A DNA stretch of 26,584 nucleotides from Bacteroidota bacterium (lineage in GTDB: Bacteria; Bacteroidota; Bacteroidia; Chitinophagales; Chitinophagaceae), in NCBI GenBank assembly GCA_023424015.1, contig JAFAEM010000018.1, positions 1-26,584 on the forward strand. Direction: 5' to 3'. Of the stretch, positions 23,036 to 26,584 are shown one piece after another. The position numbers and the translations under genes were made by a program. Positions within the stretch are counted from its first letter, which is position 1; the number at the start of each line of letters is the position of its first letter. The notes under the pieces are model-generated. The model was not told the origin of the DNA. It searched no databases and saw only the letters and a program-made list of their open reading frames with translations.

Positions 23036-25429
23036 ATGAGAACACGTATTGTTTTTTTGTTGTTTCCAACGATATTATTTTTTCAATTGACAAATGCTCA
23101 AAACCGTTCTACTTTATCCGGCCGTGTAACAGATGAATTAACGGGTGTACCATTGCCTGGAGCTACAGTCGTCATACATGATGTCAACCGCAATGCCGTC
23201 ACGGATGATTCTGGTTATTTCAGATCGTCAGCGATACCTTCCGGCAATTATCTTGTTGAAGTTTCATTCATTGGTTATGGTAGTATCGTAGAGCGGATTT
23301 TTGTAGACGGCCATACCACGCGGGCATTTGTATTACGACCTGCTGTCGTGGAGCAGGAAGGTGTAACAGTAACCGGTGTATCCACCGCAACCCGGATCAA
23401 GCAATCACCACAACCGGTGCAACTGATCAAGCGGACGGAGTTGATGAAGATCAGTTCGACCAACCTGATAAACACCCTGGGAAATATTGCTGGCGTCAGC
23501 GCATCCACAACCGGCCCTGCTATATCCAAACCGTTTATACGTGGGTTAGGATACAACCGCGTTTTAGTAGTTCATGATGGTATCCGCCAGGAAGGTCAGC
23601 AATGGGGTGATGAGCATGGCATTGAGATCGACGATTACAGCGCACAACGTGTCGAGGTTTTAAAGGGCCCTGCCTCCCTAATCTATGGTTCGGATGGATT
23701 GGCGGGTGTGATCAATATCCAGACACTGGTGCCTGTGGCCGAAGGTAGGGTCATCGGTAATGTATTAGGCGAGTACCAGACAAATAGCAGGCTGCGCGGT
23801 AGTTATGCATCCCTGGCAGGGACGAAGAATGGATTTAGTTTCAACCTGTATGGTTCCTACAAAGCTGCGCAGGACTATCAAAACAAATTTGATGGACATG
23901 TCTTTAACTCAAAATTTCACAATCGTAATGCTGGTGCGCTGCTGGGGTATGGAGGTTCATGGGGCCATGCTAATATCCGCATCAGCCATTTTGATCAGCA
24001 GTTAGGAATCATCGAGGGTGAAAGAAATGTCATTAATGGCCGGTTTTTAAAACCGACTGTAAATGGTGAAGTCGATGCAGATGAATCGGATTTCAAACGA
24101 ATCGATCCCCTTGTGCCTTTTCAACATGTTCAACATTTTAAAATAGCATCTGACAATAGTTTTAAACTGGGAGAAAACAAACTGGGTGTTGGCATTGGTT
24201 ACCAGCGCAACCAGCGTAAAGAATATGGCGATCCTGTTGATACCCATTCACCAGAAGCGTATTTTGATCTTCACACTCTTAATTACTCAGCACGACTGAA
24301 TTTACCTTACCAGGGAAACTGGAAAACCAGTATTGGAGTTTCAGGTATGATGCAGCAAAACCGTAATAAGGGTGAGGAAGCCATCATTCCTGACTACGAT
24401 TTGTTCGACGCGGGCGTGTTCCTGTTTACACAGTATCACCGCGAGAAACTTTCATTGAGTGGTGGACTTCGTTTCGACGGTCGTCATGTAAGAAGCAGGC
24501 AGATGATGGATGACACCGATATTAAGTTTGAGGCATTCACCCGGAATTTTTACAATCTGTCGGCCAGCGCGGGTATCAGTTATGAACTGCGACCGGATCT
24601 CAACCTGAAGCTTAATATTGCCAGAGGATTTCGGGCGCCCACCCTGGCGGAACTGGCCAGTAACGGCGCGCATGAGGGCACCAACCGTTTTGAGCTGGGC
24701 TGGCGTGAGCTGCGTTCGGAAACCAGCCTGCAGATGGACGCAGGAATAGATTTCAATAGTGAACATATTACCCTTGGCGCCGGTTTGTTTTACAATTCAG
24801 TCAATGACTTTATTTATTATCGGAAAGTACTAAACGCGGCAGGTGGGGATTCCCTCGTCACCGATCCCGAGTCGGGAGATCTGCTGAGTCTTTTTGAGTT
24901 TGCCCAACAGGATGCTTATTTATATGGTGTGGAGTTCAACATGGATATACACCCTCACCCGCTCGACTGGCTGCATTTTGAGAATACATTCTCCCTGACA
25001 AAAGCGAGATTTCGTAGTGCTATTGATGGCTCCAGGAATGTACCCGCCATACCCGCAGCCAGGGTCCTGTCGCAATTAAAAGGTAATTTTCTGCCATCAG
25101 GCAAAAATGTACGTAACCTGTACGCGAGCCTTGAAAGCGATTATACTTTCAGGCAGGGAGATGCTTTTACGGGTTTTGATACTGAAACCGAGACACCAGC
25201 ATATTGGCTTATTAATGCATCCATCGGGGCCGATTTTGTGAGAAAAGGGCAGACTCTTTTCACCCTTAATCTTTCTGCGGGCAATCTGACCGATATTGCC
25301 TATCAAAGCCATTTAAGCCGGTTGAAATACACTTCAGTCAATAACGTAACCGGCAGGCAGGGGGTGTTCAACGCGGGTCGGAATTTTGCCATTAAGCTTA
25401 ATGTGCCGCTGAGTTTTGACTGGAATTGA
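23036..25429 (+). CDS. TonB-dependent receptor with carboxypeptidase-like N-terminal domain, putative metal uptake
   Basis: The outer-membrane receptor has 797 residues from the ATG at 23036, where the signal peptide MRTRIVFLLFPTILFF...NAQ (cut near 22) begins; a TTG at 22976 would bury it. A CarboxypepD_reg-like domain (about 26-102) is followed by EQEGVTVTGV (TonB-box region, about 106-115) and a plug (about 124-232) with KPFIRGLGYNRVLVVHDGIR (165-184), QQWGDEHG (188-195) and RVEVLKGPASLIYGSDGLAGVI. The rest is a 22-strand-type barrel. It is not a SusC: it is shorter and has no SusD neighbour. The FIRGLG...DEH plug pattern recalls receptors for zinc or other metals (ZnuD-like). Together with the His/Cys protein upstream this suggests a metal ligand, but the specificity is not proven. 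Confidence 0.88.
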   Translation: MRTRIVFLLFPTILFFQLTNAQNRSTLSGRVTDELTGVPLPGATVVIHDVNRNAVTDDSGYFRSSAIPSGNYLVEVSFIGYGSIVERIFVDGHTTRAFVLRPAVVEQEGVTVTGVSTATRIKQSPQPVQLIKRTELMKISSTNLINTLGNIAGVSASTTGPAISKPFIRGLGYNRVLVVHDGIRQEGQQWGDEHGIEIDDYSAQRVEVLKGPASLIYGSDGLAGVINIQTLVPVAEGRVIGNVLGEYQTNSRLRGSYASLAGTKNGFSFNLYGSYKAAQDYQNKFDGHVFNSKFHNRNAGALLGYGGSWGHANIRISHFDQQLGIIEGERNVINGRFLKPTVNGEVDADESDFKRIDPLVPFQHVQHFKIASDNSFKLGENKLGVGIGYQRNQRKEYGDPVDTHSPEAYFDLHTLNYSARLNLPYQGNWKTSIGVSGMMQQNRNKGEEAIIPDYDLFDAGVFLFTQYHREKLSLSGGLRFDGRHVRSRQMMDDTDIKFEAFTRNFYNLSASAGISYELRPDLNLKLNIARGFRAPTLAELASNGAHEGTNRFELGWRELRSETSLQMDAGIDFNSEHITLGAGLFYNSVNDFIYYRKVLNAAGGDSLVTDPESGDLLSLFEFAQQDAYLYGVEFNMDIHPHPLDWLHFENTFSLTKARFRSAIDGSRNVPAIPAARVLSQLKGNFLPSGKNVRNLYASLESDYTFRQGDAFTGFDTETETPAYWLINASIGADFVRKGQTLFTLNLSAGNLTDIAYQSHLSRLKYTSVNNVTGRQGVFNAGRNFAIKLNVPLSFDWN

Positions 25430-25573
25430 GTTTGCCTGGAGCAGCATATGCTGATGTGATCTTTGTGCTTTAAAAATACTGTATCAAAAGGCTATTATTT
25501 GATGACCTTTAACAGGCATTGCCGATACGTAGTTACTATCACCCAGTATTTATCAAAAGCAAAAAACTCAGCC

Positions 25574-26584
25574 ATGAACACCTCAACCTTTGCATGTCTA
25601 TTTATCACTGCTGCTACGATGCTGGTCACCACCAGTTGTAATGGACAGGCCACCAACAAAAAAAATACCGGCAATACCCAGAAGCAAACCAGCAAAAGCG
25701 CCGGTGGGAGTTTTACAGCGGGAAAGGACTTTACAGAGTTTACAAGAGCCAGGGTGATGGATAAAACCGGGTTTTCGCTACCGGTAGAAGCATTCAGTCT
25801 TTTGATACCAAAAGACTGGACCTACGAAGGTGAAGTGATATGGGTTCCGGCAGGAAGCAATTGTGCCGGTAATAATAAAAATTTTAAAGCCGTATCACCT
25901 GATGGTAAATATAGTTTTGAACTCCTGCCACATGCAATCTGGACATTTAATACCGACCCGATGGCCAGCCAGTTTGCTCAAATGAACACGGGCAACGGTT
26001 GCAGTTATGGTCAGCCGCTTGATGCAGAGAACTACCTGAAGCAGGTTTTTATTCCCAATGAATTGAGAGGGGCGCAGATCCTTGAGATTAAGCCCAACGA
26101 ACCCGGCAGGCAGGAATTATTAAAATCTGCTGAAAAAGGCCGCCAGGAAATGATGAATTACGGTGCTGCGCAAATAGCGTATCATCCCAGTGCGCTGAAC
26201 GCAAAGGTAAAATGGAATGATGGCACCGAAGGTCTGGTAATATGTGGTGTGAATGTAACAGAGATCACGATGCAAAATATGTATGATGGAAGTCTTAGCA
26301 AGATATTCTCCAGTATTGCCGCGCAAAAAGTAGTGTTCCGATATCCGGCGTCGGAAGCAGCCCAGGCAGCCAGCATGCTCACAGTGATCATGGGAAGTAT
26401 TCGCACCAACAATGCCTGGCAAAAGGAAGTCGATGCTTACTGGCTGGCTGTTCGCCAAAAAAAGCAAGTGGAACATATCGGCAGGATCCGGTTGATGGAT
26501 GAACAAACCCGCCGGATGGGTGAGGAGATCGTCAGAAGAGGAAACCAGCGGCTAAATGATATGGATAACAGCATGAGAAGCTGG
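25574..26584 (+). CDS. Lipoprotein of unknown function (3' end outside window)
   Basis: The reading frame is open from the ATG at 25574 to the last base (337 codons), so the gene is cut by the window edge. The N terminus is a lipoprotein signal, MNTSTFACLF..LVTTSC, with the acylated Cys at 22 followed by NGQ and a Lys/Thr/Asn/Gln-rich linker to about residue 50. The mature part starts near MDKTGFSLPVEAFSLLIPKDWTYEGEV, a pattern common to small secreted proteins with a PsbP-like beta fold, and contains three further cysteines near residues 103, 139 and 225. The visible C-terminal part turns helical and charged (QKKQVEHIGRIRLMDEQTRRMGEEIVRRGNQ). No family was recognised with confidence. The 144-base gap before it holds no gene. 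Confidence 0.75.
   Translation, partial: MNTSTFACLFITAATMLVTTSCNGQATNKKNTGNTQKQTSKSAGGSFTAGKDFTEFTRARVMDKTGFSLPVEAFSLLIPKDWTYEGEVIWVPAGSNCAGNNKNFKAVSPDGKYSFELLPHAIWTFNTDPMASQFAQMNTGNGCSYGQPLDAENYLKQVFIPNELRGAQILEIKPNEPGRQELLKSAEKGRQEMMNYGAAQIAYHPSALNAKVKWNDGTEGLVICGVNVTEITMQNMYDGSLSKIFSSIAAQKVVFRYPASEAAQAASMLTVIMGSIRTNNAWQKEVDAYWLAVRQKKQVEHIGRIRLMDEQTRRMGEEIVRRGNQRLNDMDNSMRSW

Noticed and set aside
22976..25429. Longer TonB receptor from TTG at 22976
   Set aside because: It would add 20 hydrophobic residues before a complete signal peptide; the ATG at 23036 gives the normal N terminus.
25442..25453. Perfect 12-base palindrome CAGCATATGCTG after the TonB receptor
   Set aside because: It has no loop, no T-run and no second copy; it could be an operator or chance, with too little to support a feature.

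Overview
The window looks like chromosomal DNA of a Bacteroidota member, most likely of the Chitinophagaceae or a close family (inference). The reasons are two SusC/SusD outer-membrane import pairs, TonB receptors with an N-terminal carboxypeptidase-like domain, lipoproteins with Lys-Asp-Asp after the acylated Cys, TAnnTTTG -7 promoter boxes, few Shine-Dalgarno sites, a fused alpha/beta 2-oxoacid dehydrogenase E1, and a DUF3467 gene. No rRNA, tRNA, CRISPR array, transposase or prophage gene was seen.

Layout. 1-124: two small 7-bp tandem arrays downstream of folD (minus strand, 125-1000). 1123-3995: two overlapping outer-membrane beta-barrel genes, the second carrying a ComEA-type helix-hairpin-helix (HHH) domain at its N terminus. 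4261-8930: first SusC/SusD pair, closed by a terminator. 9233-15156: second SusC/SusD pair plus a surface lipoprotein, closed by a long hairpin near 15215-15250. 15313-15624: DUF3467 protein. 15625-16119: a compact cassette in which a four-helix-bundle (23S rRNA intervening-sequence family) gene lies between two inverted arrays of seven 7-bp units each. 16134-16826: radC (minus). 16921-17136: small membrane protein. 17242-19579: prs, rplY (ctc-type L25) and pth, a conserved gene order. 19721-20332: FAH-family hydrolase. 20477-22540: fused E1. 22628-25429: a small His/Cys-rich exported protein followed by a TonB-dependent receptor, probably for a metal ion or metal complex. 25574-26584: a lipoprotein gene that runs off the window.

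How it fits together. The accessory half (1123-15156 and 22628-26584) is almost entirely cell envelope: outer-membrane channels, their lipoprotein lids and surface binding proteins. The two SusCD loci have no glycoside hydrolase, peptidase, sigma/anti-sigma pair or hybrid sensor beside them, so their ligands cannot be named. They share a 12-base motif with an in-register second block upstream of both susC genes, and very similar signal peptides, which suggests common regulation or an old duplication. The housekeeping half covers folate one-carbon metabolism, PRPP synthesis, translation and oxidative decarboxylation.

The observations most worth following are the repeat-flanked four-helix-bundle cassette, the shared susC upstream motif, and the HHH/barrel gene pair, whose DNA-binding-type fold in an exported barrel protein has no obvious explanation.
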